A stretch of DNA of 64,000 bases from Nitrospira defluvii (lineage in GTDB: Bacteria > Nitrospirota > Nitrospiria > Nitrospirales > Nitrospiraceae): assembly GCF_905220995.1 (NCBI RefSeq), contig NZ_CAJNBJ010000020.1, positions 1 to 64,000 on the forward strand. Direction: 5' to 3'. Within the stretch, counting starts at the first letter, position 1. Each line of letters starts with the position of its first letter. The notes under the pieces were generated by a model. The model ran no database searches and was not told the DNA's origin. It saw only the letters and a program-made list of their open reading frames with translations. Positions 30,193 to 39,865 of this stretch are shown here, in pieces. The position numbers and the translations under genes are program-made.

Positions 30193-33100
30193 GTCCGTTG
30201 CCAACCCCAGAAGAACGGCACCGTTTCGAGGTGGCTCAGTCAGCCGTTGCCGACGCAGCTCGTAAGGCCGACGAGGCGCGCGTGGCGCTGTTCCAAACGC
30301 GTGAAGGCCTGAAGCGTGCCACGCGCGTCGGTCGGCCAGAACAAACGCACCAAGAACAACTTAAGGAGCACGCGGAAACGGCGCGCAAGAGGACGACCGC
30401 GTTCACCAACAGGCGCGAGGCCTTCAAGGAGTTCACCGATCCGAGAACCGGTGCGTCGATGCTCGACGATACCACACCCTTCCTGATGTTCCCGCTGCGT
30501 CTCGAAACTCGATTCGGTTCGGTCAAGCGCGCCGGAGTCGCAATACCGCAGCTCTGGACTCGCGTCTATCCTGACGACTGCCTGGTCGACTCTTTCGAGC
30601 CACTGCCGTCTGAGACCGAGATCGCGAGTACTCAGCGTTATTGGGTCAACATGTGGAAGGCGCGTGGCATTGAGGCGCAGGAGCGTGGCGCGTGGCGTTC
30701 ATTCGTGGCAAGCCACGGGTCCGGCCGCGCGGGGTGGCTGGAGGCGAACTACCGGCCGCTCAACATCGGCACGAAGCCCAACAATCAGGCCAACAACGCG
30801 CTCGTGCTGGTCATACCGACCGAGACACCGATTCTCAATCCCGAAGCTGCTGAAGTAAGTGCGTTCTGGAAAGCAGTGTGGCTAGCCAACGGCAAGCCTG
30901 TCGATATCGATCAGGCGACGACGAACCTGCGTACCAGGATTGGGAATGACGTGCGTGCACAGGAGCTGATTGACGACTACGAGCCGGTCAACCTGAGTGA
31001 CGAGCCGCCGCCTGGTCGCGCACGCAACCAAGTGAACGTCACTGTTGAGTTCGTGGAGTTCCCGAGAACCGCCGAGCAGGCCGCAGCGATTCGATCATGG
31101 AATCAACCTGCACGTTCACACCTATTGCCAGATCGCTTCGTTCTGCTCGCCTACGACAAAGGTGGCGTCAAGGTAATAGAGGAGATCGGCAATCCGATTC
31201 CCTGGCCCCTCACCGTAGGCCCGGACCCGCAAGCACCTGACGCCGAGCAATTCCGACAAGAAAACGGCGAGATCATGGTCGGCCCAGATTTGAAGTGGTT
31301 GACCGACTTTGATCGCGCCGTGCAAATCGGAATGGGCTTCCGCGTGGACCTGACACCTGAGATGGCGACACAAGGATTCGAGCGGCTACTGGTGATTGGC
31401 TTACGTTTGTCTGCCAATGCCGTGGAAGGCAAGCGGCTACTCGAAGAATTGCTCGCGCATCACCGCGATGGGTCATCAGGGTTTGCCATAATCAAGCAGG
31501 GCACGCCTACCAACAACACCGAAGACGAGAACTCAGGCTTCACGCGCACTGACGAGGCTGATCGGACGTTTGACGAGCGGCTGCACCCAGGCCCCGCTCT
31601 CCGGGCAAATGCGCCGTGGAACGGAAAGTTTGACGGGGAGTGGCTGTCCGACGCACTCGGCATCGATCCGGCGATTCTCAATACGGTGGGAGGAAGCCGG
31701 AACACCGATCAGCTCGAAGCGCAGGCTATGAACGTGGCGCTCTGGCCGGCCACACTCGGCTACAGTCTCGAAACAATGATGCACCCGGTGCTCGACGGTG
31801 ACGACGTGGACCGCGTGCGCTGGTTTTACGAGCATTTTGTGACCGGGCGTGGCCTGTTGCCTGCCATCCGCTTGGGCCGCCAGCCGTACGGCATTCTCCC
31901 GACGACGGTGATATCGCGATCGCAGTGGCCTGACCAGAAGGACCTGCATGACATCCCCGGCGCGGACAATCCGCCTGGATTCCGTGGAATGCTGTCTCGG
32001 GTTGAAAAGGTGCTGAAGGTGATGGGCGGCGATTGGGCCGACATGGCACAGAATGTTTCGCGAGTGGGTGGCACCGGCGATCCTCACCAAGTACTGCTCG
32101 ACATTATTGGCCTGCATCCAGCGTCGGTCGAGCACTACCAGCGTTACGCCGAAAGCCTCGACGACCTGTACAACCGCATGCGGTTCTACGGATGGGGCGC
32201 GGATTTCATGGCCCAGATAACGGCGTTTCAGTACGAGATCACGGGCATCTCGCATCTGACGCATCTTGGCTATGCGGGTGGCGCTGTTCCCGACATTCTG
32301 AAGCGGTTCTTCTTGGAAAACATCAATCTGTTACAAGGCTCTTTTGTGGACGACGCACCGCTCTCAGAGACCGCTGGGCTGCAGAAGATCTCGGCCGATC
32401 CTTGGAACTACATCGAGTGGTTGAAGAATGCGGCGGCAACTTCGCTCGATAGATTGCGCCAGGAATCCGGCTTTACCGACGGCAAGGCTCCCAAGGCGCT
32501 GCTCTATCTGCTACTGCGGCACTCGCTGCTCCAAGCATATTGGGATTCGAGCCTGCGCCTGAGCCAGTTGGGCGAGTTCATGAATGCCGAGGCAATCAAA
32601 GCGGCGCGGCGTGAGTCACCCTTTATTCACGTGCAGCAGGAGCCGCGCTCGGGCGAGAGCCGTTGGCAGATACTTTATGGGAAGAATGCCCAGCTGACCG
32701 GCGACCCGGCAGTGCGCGTCGCCGACTACATCACGAGTATCATCGGTACCAATCCAGCCACATCACGCCTCGAACGCATGCTAGCCGCGCTCGATGTATT
32801 GAAAACTCTTCCGACGGCTCGGCTGGAGCGGCTGTTCGCCGAGCATCTCGACACTTGCACGTATCGTCTTGACGCCTGGCAGCAAGGCTTGGTGCACTAC
32901 GCGCTGTCATCGGCGCGCTACAAGACCGAGGGCGGTGCCGCCGTCACAAAGAAAGGCGTACTTCTGGGCGCATTCGGCTGGCTGGAGCAGGTGCGGCCAC
33001 GGACGCGACAGCTCGATCCAGTTCCACCGTCGCCGGGGCTCGACGCATCGTTCCACGCAGCTGACCTTCCGCCTTTGGTGCACGACTCCACCAACGGCGG

Positions 33101-35801
33101 CTACATTCATGCGCCCTCGCTAAATCAAGCAGTCGCCGCGGCCGTACTGCGCAACGGGTACCTGGCCAACGCCTCCCCGGACAATCCCGGCGCGTTCGCA
33201 ATCAACCTTTCATCGCAGCGCGTTCGCGTGGCGCTGTCCTTCCTGGAGGGAATTCGCCAGGGGCAGAGTTTGGGTGCGCTCCTCGGCTACCAATTGGAGC
33301 GCGGGCTGCACGATGCCTGGGCGCTTGGCGAGGTGGACGAACACATTCACGCCTTGCGCAAGAAGTTCCCGCTGGTCGCCGACCGGCACCCAGATACCAG
33401 TGATCCGACCGCCTCAATCGAAACAATCGAGGCGAGGAACGTCGTGGACGGCCTGCAACTGGTTGAGCACGTCAAGAACATGACATCGCAGTCGTACCCG
33501 TTCGGGTACACCGACCTTCCGCCAGCCGATCAGGCCAAGCAGGATGCGATCAACGCTGAGGTCGCGCGGCTGATCGATACCACCGACGCGATCGCCGACC
33601 TGAAGATCGCCGATAGCGTGTACCACGCCGCGCAAGGTAACTACGACGGGGTTGCCGCGACACTGGAAAGCTCGGGCAACGGCCAACTCCCCCCCGAGCC
33701 GGCGATCATCAACACGCCACGAAGCGGGCGGACCGTGACGCATCGCGTGGCGTTGCATTTGCAGCCCGGCTTGGCTAAGGACGTCACGCCGGCCGTGATC
33801 GGAAATATGCCGTTGCCGGCGGCCTGGATGACGCCGCGGGGCTGTGCCGAGCCTGCACTCAATAGCTGGCTCGCCGGACTGCTGCCCGGTCCGGACACGG
33901 TAGCGTGTACCGTACACTGGTTTGATCCGACGACCAATGCACACAAAACGGGTACAGTGACACAGGAAAACATCGGTCTTCAGCCGATCGACTTGCTCTA
34001 CACCGCATCGCTGGAAACCGAGCAGGCGATGAGCGAGCTGGACGACCGGATCGTGCTCTATACGCACCGGAAGTTCGTGCCTCGCGCCGACTGCGCGGTC
34101 ACGATACTGTATCGCAAGCCTATCGCCGGAATGGTGACGTTCTTTGAGCTGGCGGCACTGATTCGCAGCCTGCGACCGCTCGTGCTGCATTCGCGCCCTC
34201 TGCGGCCGACCGATGCGGTGGCCCAGGGCAGGGCATCCTCATCCATGGACGCACTAGTCAAGGTCGAGCCGGCGCGGATCACAAAGGTGCAGACCGCGCT
34301 TACGGATTTGCGCGACGATCTCATTACGTTTCGTGACGCCTTGGAACCATTGCATGTGATTCCACTTGGCGAGACGCCGGCGGCGCAGGCGGCGCGCGAG
34401 ACCCAGATCCGAGCGGGGCTCGACAACCGGCTCGCAAGCTTCACTGATTTTCTGGTGCGTGCCTCGACATTCGGTCTTGGCGACGCGGGCTGGGGATTTA
34501 TTCTCGATTTTAAGCGCGTCTGGTTCGGCTCAGTCATGGACTTAGTGCAGCAGGTGGCGGGCCGCTTCGCGACCCGGCTCGCCGAGTGCGATGCACGCTT
34601 GGCCACTTACGACACGGTAACCGCTGGCATGACGGAGACCGAGCGCCTATCGGCGCTCGCCGCTGCTGAACGTTACGTGCGTGCGACAATCACGATCCCG
34701 CCTCCGCCGTCTGCCAATTACCGATTGGCGATTGGCGCATCCCGCAACACGTTTTCGGCTCGCCTCGTGGTGCTGCGCAACATCCTGGCAATGGTTACGC
34801 AAAGCGTCATGACATTGCGCGCAGCCGTGCATGCAGCTGTCGACGGTCCACCGGCCCTGTCACAGCTCGACGTGGAATTGGTAGACCTCGCGAAATTCGA
34901 CAAGGCCCTCGTCAGCATTTCTGCCGACCTGCTAGCTCGCGCGAAGCGGCTGATCAAGATCATCAAGGATGCCCGCCTGACGCCGGCCGCCGCGCTCGTC
35001 GTCCAGCACGATGCTTCAGCCGAACCGGCGGCACGGGCTCGCCTGCTCGGCGAGGCTGCAAAGAAGCTGCTCGGCGACGACGCGCTCCTGATACCTGAGT
35101 TCAGGCTTGATGACGACCAAGGCGCAACTCTGCAGGCCGCATACAATGCCAGCGTTGCCGGTGATCCACTGACCTGGCAGCGAACCGTAAAGAAGACGCC
35201 GGAGCCGGTCGACACTTGGCTGTACGGCATCGCGCGTGTTCGCGAGAAGATGCAGGCTTGGGAGCAGACGGTCATGCTCAAGGGGGCGTTCGGCGCCACG
35301 GAACCCGACCTGCTACCACTCCAGATCCCCTGGAAGGCCGGCGAGCACTGGCTGGGGCTCGAGTATCCAGCCACCTACGTGCCTGACGGTGATCGCCTTT
35401 GCTACACCGCGCACTTTGTGCAGCCGTTCGACCACACGCAGTGGCAATGCGGCCTGATGATCGACGACTGGACGGAAGTGATCCCGGCGAAGGAAGAGAC
35501 CACTGGACTCACCTTTCACTACGATCGTCCCAACGCTGAAGCCCCGCAGGCGCTGCTACTTGTTACCCCACCGGCCTTCATCGGATCGTGGCAGTGGCAA
35601 GACATCGTGGATGCGGTGAGCGAGACGCTCGACCGCGCGAAGAGTCGCGCCGTGGAACCTGCGCACATCGATGAGACAGCGTACGCGCGCTTCCTACCAA
35701 TGACGGTGATGGCCGCAACGCTATACCAGGTGTCCATCATGACCAATCTGGCGCGCAACAACGATTTCTTCGCCTACCTACAGGAGGATACCGATGGCTG
35801 A
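30189..35801 (+). CDS. Giant-operon protein 4, 1870 aa, unknown function
   Basis: The largest protein of the window. ATG overlaps the previous stop (ATGA). Residues about 5-85 form a charged coiled coil. FPLRLETRFG (about 98-107), then LWTRVYPDDCLVDSFEPLP and AWRSFVASHGSGRAGWL, mark a domain I recall from large uncharacterised proteins of other bacteria. A middle section has RQPYGILPTTVI and helical blocks, and the C-terminal third more helices (coil-rich at 1590-1660). No signal peptide, membrane segment, protease or nucleotide-binding motif stands out. Likely a scaffold or structural component, from size and partners only. Confidence 0.78.
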   Translation: MSPLPTPEERHRFEVAQSAVADAARKADEARVALFQTREGLKRATRVGRPEQTHQEQLKEHAETARKRTTAFTNRREAFKEFTDPRTGASMLDDTTPFLMFPLRLETRFGSVKRAGVAIPQLWTRVYPDDCLVDSFEPLPSETEIASTQRYWVNMWKARGIEAQERGAWRSFVASHGSGRAGWLEANYRPLNIGTKPNNQANNALVLVIPTETPILNPEAAEVSAFWKAVWLANGKPVDIDQATTNLRTRIGNDVRAQELIDDYEPVNLSDEPPPGRARNQVNVTVEFVEFPRTAEQAAAIRSWNQPARSHLLPDRFVLLAYDKGGVKVIEEIGNPIPWPLTVGPDPQAPDAEQFRQENGEIMVGPDLKWLTDFDRAVQIGMGFRVDLTPEMATQGFERLLVIGLRLSANAVEGKRLLEELLAHHRDGSSGFAIIKQGTPTNNTEDENSGFTRTDEADRTFDERLHPGPALRANAPWNGKFDGEWLSDALGIDPAILNTVGGSRNTDQLEAQAMNVALWPATLGYSLETMMHPVLDGDDVDRVRWFYEHFVTGRGLLPAIRLGRQPYGILPTTVISRSQWPDQKDLHDIPGADNPPGFRGMLSRVEKVLKVMGGDWADMAQNVSRVGGTGDPHQVLLDIIGLHPASVEHYQRYAESLDDLYNRMRFYGWGADFMAQITAFQYEITGISHLTHLGYAGGAVPDILKRFFLENINLLQGSFVDDAPLSETAGLQKISADPWNYIEWLKNAAATSLDRLRQESGFTDGKAPKALLYLLLRHSLLQAYWDSSLRLSQLGEFMNAEAIKAARRESPFIHVQQEPRSGESRWQILYGKNAQLTGDPAVRVADYITSIIGTNPATSRLERMLAALDVLKTLPTARLERLFAEHLDTCTYRLDAWQQGLVHYALSSARYKTEGGAAVTKKGVLLGAFGWLEQVRPRTRQLDPVPPSPGLDASFHAADLPPLVHDSTNGGYIHAPSLNQAVAAAVLRNGYLANASPDNPGAFAINLSSQRVRVALSFLEGIRQGQSLGALLGYQLERGLHDAWALGEVDEHIHALRKKFPLVADRHPDTSDPTASIETIEARNVVDGLQLVEHVKNMTSQSYPFGYTDLPPADQAKQDAINAEVARLIDTTDAIADLKIADSVYHAAQGNYDGVAATLESSGNGQLPPEPAIINTPRSGRTVTHRVALHLQPGLAKDVTPAVIGNMPLPAAWMTPRGCAEPALNSWLAGLLPGPDTVACTVHWFDPTTNAHKTGTVTQENIGLQPIDLLYTASLETEQAMSELDDRIVLYTHRKFVPRADCAVTILYRKPIAGMVTFFELAALIRSLRPLVLHSRPLRPTDAVAQGRASSSMDALVKVEPARITKVQTALTDLRDDLITFRDALEPLHVIPLGETPAAQAARETQIRAGLDNRLASFTDFLVRASTFGLGDAGWGFILDFKRVWFGSVMDLVQQVAGRFATRLAECDARLATYDTVTAGMTETERLSALAAAERYVRATITIPPPPSANYRLAIGASRNTFSARLVVLRNILAMVTQSVMTLRAAVHAAVDGPPALSQLDVELVDLAKFDKALVSISADLLARAKRLIKIIKDARLTPAAALVVQHDASAEPAARARLLGEAAKKLLGDDALLIPEFRLDDDQGATLQAAYNASVAGDPLTWQRTVKKTPEPVDTWLYGIARVREKMQAWEQTVMLKGAFGATEPDLLPLQIPWKAGEHWLGLEYPATYVPDGDRLCYTAHFVQPFDHTQWQCGLMIDDWTEVIPAKEETTGLTFHYDRPNAEAPQALLLVTPPAFIGSWQWQDIVDAVSETLDRAKSRAVEPAHIDETAYARFLPMTVMAATLYQVSIMTNLARNNDFFAYLQEDTDG

Positions 35802-37668
35802 AGAGTATGTCGTCGCCGACATCGTGGCTGCGCTAGAGAAGCGACAGTTTCCCACGATTACAACGTGGAACCGGCTGGAAGGCCGTCCGCGCCGGCCTGA
35901 TTTCGCCCGGGCGCTCAAGGCCGAAGTGCGCGATGCCATGTTCATGCTCTCGAAGCAATGGCAAATGGGCGAGTTCCAGGGCGACGACGCCGGCTCGCCC
36001 GCCACAGTGAAGGTTCAACTTGCGACAACGCGACTACAAACATATCAGGCGGCGCGTGGTACCACGCGAGCCTTCGATGAATCCATGCCACTCGAGGCGC
36101 GTGTCGAACGACGCCCGCTTCCGTTGACGATGAGCAACAATCCCATGTCTCTGGACATACGCCTACTGATGGGGCGGCAGTGGTTGAAGATGGTTAAGCC
36201 GATTGCCGACTACACGGATGCGTTCGTCGAGAAGTATCCGATCAAAGCGCCCAATCCGACGGCAGAGGAAGACGCGTACATCTGTGCGCATCAGGAGGTA
36301 TTCCAACTTGCCGCGGCGGTTGCGGGCCGGCGTATGGACGGCGCTGCACTCTTCGCCTACCTGACGGGTGGTACCGGTCGTCATGCATGGGATGACATCC
36401 CGAGCATCCTCGGCATGCACCATGGCGCAATCGATGACGTGGCTGGGGCGTTCGTTCAGTGGTTCATGACGGCATTCACGCAACCGCCTAAGGACGAAGA
36501 TGCCTGGGTATCCGACCGACTTGAGTATAAGTTCGCTTGCGCTGCGCCAGAAGGCGCGACCGAGACCGTGTTCGAGGCGGAGGAGTACTATCATGGTCGT
36601 CTCGACTGGTACAACCTCAACGTGGACCGGAGTCGGCACACCCTCGGGACACCATCGAACCCAGCGCCCCATCCGCAGAATGAGCAGGTCCAGTCGTTGA
36701 TTCCTGTGCCAATTTCCTACGATGGGATGCCCAATACGCGCTGGTGGGCGTTCGAGGACCGCCGAATCAATTTCGGCCAAGTCACACCGGCCACGACTGA
36801 CCTGGGAAAGCTGATGTTCCTGGAGTTCGGACTCGTTTACGCCAACGACTGGTTCCTGATCCCGCTCACGCTCGATGCCGGATCGCTGGCGCGGGTACGG
36901 GGTATGGCGGTCACCAACGTGTTCGGGGAGCGGTTCTGGATTGCGGCCGCCGGCGCTGACGATGCGTGGCAGCGCTGGAGCATGTTCACGCTATCGGTGA
37001 AGGGCAATGGGCCGGGACAGCAGGCGGATACTAATCTGCTGTTGTTGCCTACAGTACCGAAGATCCAGGAAGGACGCCCGCTGGAGGAAGTGCTGTTGGT
37101 GCGCGATGAGGTGGCAAATATGGTCTGGGGTGTCGAGAAGACCATTCCGCTTCCCACCGGGCACGGAAAACCTGGCGATGAAGCGGCCGGCGAAACACTG
37201 GCCTACCACCAACGGCTTCTCGATGAATGGCTCCAGGTCAACACCACGGCGTCCACCGCACCGGTGTCAGGCGCATCGATCATTTATAAGGTGATGAGTT
37301 CCGTACCGGAGAACTGGATTCCGTTCATCCCAGTGCACGTGCCTGGGGACAATCGCGCCACCCAGCTCCAGCGCGCCGCGATGCCTCGCCTACTCGACGG
37401 CGATCCGAATCCAATTCCCGACAAGGTGCGTCCCAGAACCATGCTACTGCGCGACGGACTGGAGGCGACACCGAAGGCAGCCTTCTTCCTTCACGAGGAA
37501 GAAGTGCCACGAGCCGGTGCCGTGGTCAGCCAGGCGTACCAGCGAACGCGTTGGACCGATGGCCGGGTGATCGTATGGCTGGGGGCGCGGAAACAAACCG
37601 GGCGGGGCCAAGGATCAAGCGGACTGGCCTTCGACCGTATCGTGAACGCGCCGACGGGGCAAGGCTAG
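35794..37668 (+). CDS. Giant-operon protein 5, 624 aa, unknown function
   Basis: The last gene of the operon; AGGAGG precedes ATG 35794, inside the end of protein 4 (8-nt overlap). The N-terminal block with EVRDAMFMLSKQWQMGEFQG and DDAGSPATVKVQ (about 48-78) is highly characteristic of an uncharacterised family seen with relatives of proteins 3 and 4. RINFGQVTPATTDLGKLMFL (about 327-346) is another ordered block. No membrane segments. The region after the stop (37669 onward) has no clear terminator. Function unknown; it probably works with the other giant proteins. Confidence 0.78.
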   Translation: MAEEYVVADIVAALEKRQFPTITTWNRLEGRPRRPDFARALKAEVRDAMFMLSKQWQMGEFQGDDAGSPATVKVQLATTRLQTYQAARGTTRAFDESMPLEARVERRPLPLTMSNNPMSLDIRLLMGRQWLKMVKPIADYTDAFVEKYPIKAPNPTAEEDAYICAHQEVFQLAAAVAGRRMDGAALFAYLTGGTGRHAWDDIPSILGMHHGAIDDVAGAFVQWFMTAFTQPPKDEDAWVSDRLEYKFACAAPEGATETVFEAEEYYHGRLDWYNLNVDRSRHTLGTPSNPAPHPQNEQVQSLIPVPISYDGMPNTRWWAFEDRRINFGQVTPATTDLGKLMFLEFGLVYANDWFLIPLTLDAGSLARVRGMAVTNVFGERFWIAAAGADDAWQRWSMFTLSVKGNGPGQQADTNLLLLPTVPKIQEGRPLEEVLLVRDEVANMVWGVEKTIPLPTGHGKPGDEAAGETLAYHQRLLDEWLQVNTTASTAPVSGASIIYKVMSSVPENWIPFIPVHVPGDNRATQLQRAAMPRLLDGDPNPIPDKVRPRTMLLRDGLEATPKAAFFLHEEEVPRAGAVVSQAYQRTRWTDGRVIVWLGARKQTGRGQGSSGLAFDRIVNAPTGQG

Positions 37669-38418
37669 GAATATTCGTAGGAAGCATCCCCTGAGTTTCC
37701 TCAGTTCCTTGTCTTGCCTGCCACGCTCTGGCATGTTTTTCGGCGGTTGTGGGTCAGGCAGGCATAAACGGCAAGAAGCCCATCCCAATCAGGCGTGTAG
37801 GCTGGTTAACGTCGGTACAGCTGCTCTTCCCAGGCTTTCCTTAATCCACTTGTCGCATATTCCAGCGTCTCGGCTGCCTACCGCATTAATTGTACCCAGC
37901 GCAGTCTATCAAGCGTTTCGACTTGGGACGATCCTGGTGGTCGAATAGATCGCCTTGTACCTGGTTGGCGAGCACCAAGCAATGCACAACAGCCCCGATG
38001 AGTCAGCAGCAGGGATGTGACGGAAATGTCTCCCTTGAGGAAGACACATCCGGATTGTGCGAGACGAGGGAGGTGAGAACACAGTGTCAACTAACCATGT
38101 ATTGCAGAAATACGCACCAGAGAGAACCAGCGCACGTGCTACTGAATCTCAGAGTCTTTCGTGGTACCACAGCATATGGGGAAGAGCAGCTTGGAATCAT
38201 CCACCTGGAAGGGACCGATTCTGAAGCTCTCGCATTTTCACAAACTATTGAATCTATATGCAAACCACTGTTTGTCTACAACTATAATGTCTTGTCGTAA
38301 ACTATCGTGAAATTCGTGACCGAAAATAGTCTACAACTTTATGATAATTACCTCTTTATGGTCCTATGCAAATCTTTGATTTCATTGATAGTAACCAAGC
38401 ACATTGTCTACAGCTTTA
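37669..38418. other. AT-richer spacer between the giant operon and the recombinase
   Basis: No convincing gene; a 136-aa frame at 37890-38300 (+) lacks a ribosome site and any recognisable sequence. The composition drops sharply from the G+C-rich operon to AT-rich DNA after about 38220, suggesting a junction between segments of different origin. The final 150 bp hold three direct repeats. Confidence 0.5.
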
Positions 38419-38423
38419 ATGTC
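38273..38423 (+). repeat. Three direct repeats upstream of the recombinase gene
   Basis: TGTCTACAACTATAATGTC (38273-38291), AGTCTACAACTTTATGAT (38328-38345) and TGTCTACAGCTTTAATGTC (38405-38423). Spacing is 55 and 77 bp from start to start. The third overlaps the recombinase start. They could be recombinase arm/core sites or regulator-binding sites. Confidence 0.6.
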
Positions 38424-39342
38424 ACGTCACAACCTGGCCCCAACCCTGATCGCGGCATTTCTGCAGGAGCGGGCGGCGGCGATTGCCCATACCACGGTCG
38501 CGACCTATGCGCGAAAGCTCACCACGTTTCACGAATGGTGGCGTGACCATGAACCCTCTCTCCCCGTCTCCGAAACGTTGGCGACACGGTACGCGCGCTG
38601 GCTCGCAACGCACGGCACCAGGAGCAAATCCTCTCAAGGCCTGCATCTGTCGGCCGTCCGGCAATGGGCCTGTTTTCTCCTAACCGCTGGCCACCTGTCG
38701 ATCAATCCCTTTGCGGCTGTGTCAGGGCCACCGCGAGCGCGGTGGTTGCGGCATCGCCTGCTCACCCGTACGGATCTCCAAGCATTGTTGAAGCAGTTCG
38801 CGGTGACCACGCTCGTCGGTCAACGGGACTATCTCCTCGCTGCGTTGATGATTCGCACCGGAGCCCGTGAATCCGAACTGGCCATGGCCAATATCGGTGA
38901 TCTCACGGAGTACGGAGAGGAAGGGAGTCTGCTGTTGTTGCACAGCAAAGGCAAAGCCAAACAGGAACCCGTCGTGGTACGACCGGATCTCAGCACCAAG
39001 CTTTGGACTTATCTCCGCCAGCGATATCCTGACGGCCGCTTTCCGTCACAAGACCCGCTGTTCACGAATCATCATCCGTCTTCCCAAGGGGAACGCATGA
39101 CGACACGGGGAATGCGCAAGCAGCTAAAAGCCGCTTTTACGGAAGCCGGCCTTGCCCAACCCCATGTGACCGCCCTGTCACTCCGGCTGTCAGGTGGTGC
39201 CTTGGCCTATCGGAAAGGGGCGAGCCCGTCTGAGCTCAAGAAGACTATGCGGCATGAATCCATTAAGACCACTCAGGTCCTCATTGACCAGGTCAACCGC
39301 ATACGATTTGGAGCGGAACGCTATCTGGACGATATTCAGTAG
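38419..39342 (+). CDS. Tyrosine recombinase/integrase-like protein with altered active site
   Basis: A 307-aa protein with an N-terminal SAM-like core-binding domain (about 3-85) and a C-terminal catalytic-like domain. The first Arg (RTGARESELA) and the beta-hairpin Lys (SKGKAK) are present. The usual HxLRH box reads ALSLRLSGG: the Arg remains but both His are replaced. The GH box reads RHESIKTTQVLIDQ, with His present but Leu where the catalytic Tyr should be. A Tyr occurs later (AERYLDDI) but not at the normal spacing. It is probably inactive as a strand-transfer enzyme, or a DNA-binding accessory. ATG 38419 is preferred to TTG 38404; neither has a good ribosome site. Confidence 0.75.
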   Translation: MSRHNLAPTLIAAFLQERAAAIAHTTVATYARKLTTFHEWWRDHEPSLPVSETLATRYARWLATHGTRSKSSQGLHLSAVRQWACFLLTAGHLSINPFAAVSGPPRARWLRHRLLTRTDLQALLKQFAVTTLVGQRDYLLAALMIRTGARESELAMANIGDLTEYGEEGSLLLLHSKGKAKQEPVVVRPDLSTKLWTYLRQRYPDGRFPSQDPLFTNHHPSSQGERMTTRGMRKQLKAAFTEAGLAQPHVTALSLRLSGGALAYRKGASPSELKKTMRHESIKTTQVLIDQVNRIRFGAERYLDDIQ

Positions 39343-39865
39343 ACAGCAGGATGGGAATCAGGTGGCAGCTTTTAAGGCGAGGGTTCTGGGTTCGAAACCC
39401 ACGTGTGGAGGAAATGTAGTCCAACCTCTCAGAATATGCACATCTCAACTGGTTTGGTGCATTGTCTCCTTACGGAGTTCTAGATACCGAGTCTCGCTGT
39501 TTAAGTCTGCAATAGCCAGAATTAGGAACGCGAGCAGGAGAAGGGCTTCCGCTTCTATGTGTGGCATAACCATTCTTCATGTTTTACCATGATCCTATAT
39601 AAGCACTATTATCTGGTCTTATGAAGGTCTGTGATGCTCATCTGGCTCGCTGAGCATCTATACGCTACTTGACAAAGTTTTCAGACATCTTTGAGCTTTG
39701 GGTGAGACGACAACTCTTACATTCATTTTCTCGTGGATTTTCATAAGGTCAGATTCAAGGCCCCGCAAAGGGCTCAAAATCGAGCGAGGCCAAACAGTGG
39801 TAGTGTCTCAGTTTAGAAATGGCAACAAACGTACACGGCTTTCCTTATGGAGGACGAACGAGATC
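39343..39865. other. Spacer with a tRNA T-arm-like fragment
   Basis: No gene recognised. At about 39385-39403 the sequence TCTGGGTTCGAAACCCACG resembles a T-arm (TTCGAAA loop, four-pair stem plus one mismatch), with no complete tRNA fold around it. It may be the leftover of a tRNA attachment site next to the recombinase gene, or chance. Confidence 0.35.

Noticed and set aside
30200-35700. Many long open frames opposite the giant genes
   Set aside because: High G+C coding DNA leaves shadow frames; these have no ribosome sites or family sequence and lie inside longer, motif-bearing genes.
37890-38300. 136-aa gene between the operon and the recombinase
   Set aside because: No ribosome site, no family pattern, and it spans a composition break.
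39343-39865. Complete tRNA gene
   Set aside because: Only a T-arm-like piece; no acceptor, D or anticodon arm around it.
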